DNA of 40,273 nucleotides, from the NCBI GenBank assembly GCA_017882285.1, contig JADGPS010000026.1, forward strand, positions 1-40,273, given 5' to 3'. Position numbers and translations under genes: made by a program. The DNA comes from Paludibacter sp. GTDB lineage: Bacteria; Bacteroidota; Bacteroidia; Bacteroidales; Paludibacteraceae. The notes under the pieces were generated by a model, which did no database searches, had not been told where the DNA came from, and saw nothing but the letters and a program-made list of their open reading frames with translations. The first letter of the stretch is position 1. Each line of letters starts with the position of its first letter. This document shows positions 40,135-40,273 of the stretch, piece after piece.

Positions 40135-40273
40135 TACCATCTGTAATTATAAAACAGCCCAAAAAATGTTTTATAATTCTACTGTGGTTAATGCCGTTGC
40201 TTCAAACAAATAGTATCAATGAGACGAACTTGTCCCGACTTGACGGGAGTCGAAATTGGGCTATATTGTTTGT
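40135..40273 (+). repeat. R2 element, copy 3, cut by the window end
   Basis: Starts TACCATCTGTAATT; 139 bp visible. The hairpin arms are AATTATAAAACA (40145-40156) and TGTTTTATAATT (40167-40178). Compared with copy 2, two positions on one arm and their partners on the other have changed together, keeping the stem. The inner segment AACTTGTCCCGACTTGACGG is unchanged. Confidence 0.85.

Overview
The window is chromosomal DNA of a Bacteroidota bacterium, most likely a Bacteroidales member of the Paludibacter/Dysgonomonas type; the species cannot be named from the sequence alone. The evidence is AT-rich intergenic DNA, TAnnTTTG (-7) promoters, many SusD-era style lipoproteins and TonB-dependent receptors, DUF4494/DUF4249/DUF4251/DUF4878 proteins, a BtuB-BtuG cobalamin pair, and pectin/arabinan hydrolases.

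Left end (1-2330): no protein gene is visible. It holds one perfect 36-nt Cas12a-type (type V-A) CRISPR repeat standing alone (167-202) and a ~1.44 kb transcription unit (promoter 485-516, double terminator 1898-1963). That unit has no ORF but many short hairpins with UUCG, GNRA and identical GUAAAA loops. I read it as a large structured non-coding RNA of unknown class, and it is the best candidate here for an undescribed system. A 147-bp inverted-repeat element (R2) follows; two more copies sit at the far right end.

2.3-12.8 kb: housekeeping and envelope genes. These are a YbjQ-like protein, two small lipoprotein-type genes, a THUMP-like methyltransferase, SRP RNA plus tRNA-Thr, the cobalamin riboswitch-btuB-btuG operon, and ruvX-def. 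A nine-unit 21-bp tandem array separates two unrecognised genes.

12.8-19.3 kb: an accessory stretch. The decayed C-terminus of a tyrosine recombinase (12886-12991) is followed by small secreted or membrane genes, all on the + strand, alternating with copies of a structured repeat family (R3). The layout resembles a cassette array, although R3 also occurs elsewhere in the window. It leads into a DUF4249 lipoprotein and TonB receptor pair (18.4-21.8 kb).

22.6-32.1 kb: core metabolism. It contains a membrane pyrophosphatase, DUF4494-yggS-miaA, a NitT/Tau-type ABC importer whose permease and ATPase are fused in one chain with its binding lipoprotein, an M48 protease and MTA/SAH nucleosidase.

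32.1-40.3 kb: a PL10 pectate lyase and a GH51 arabinofuranosidase (plant cell-wall use), envelope proteins, a YdeI-like protein, a REP-associated (RAYT) transposase broken by one stop codon with its REP palindromes beside it, and a universal stress protein between two direct R2 copies.
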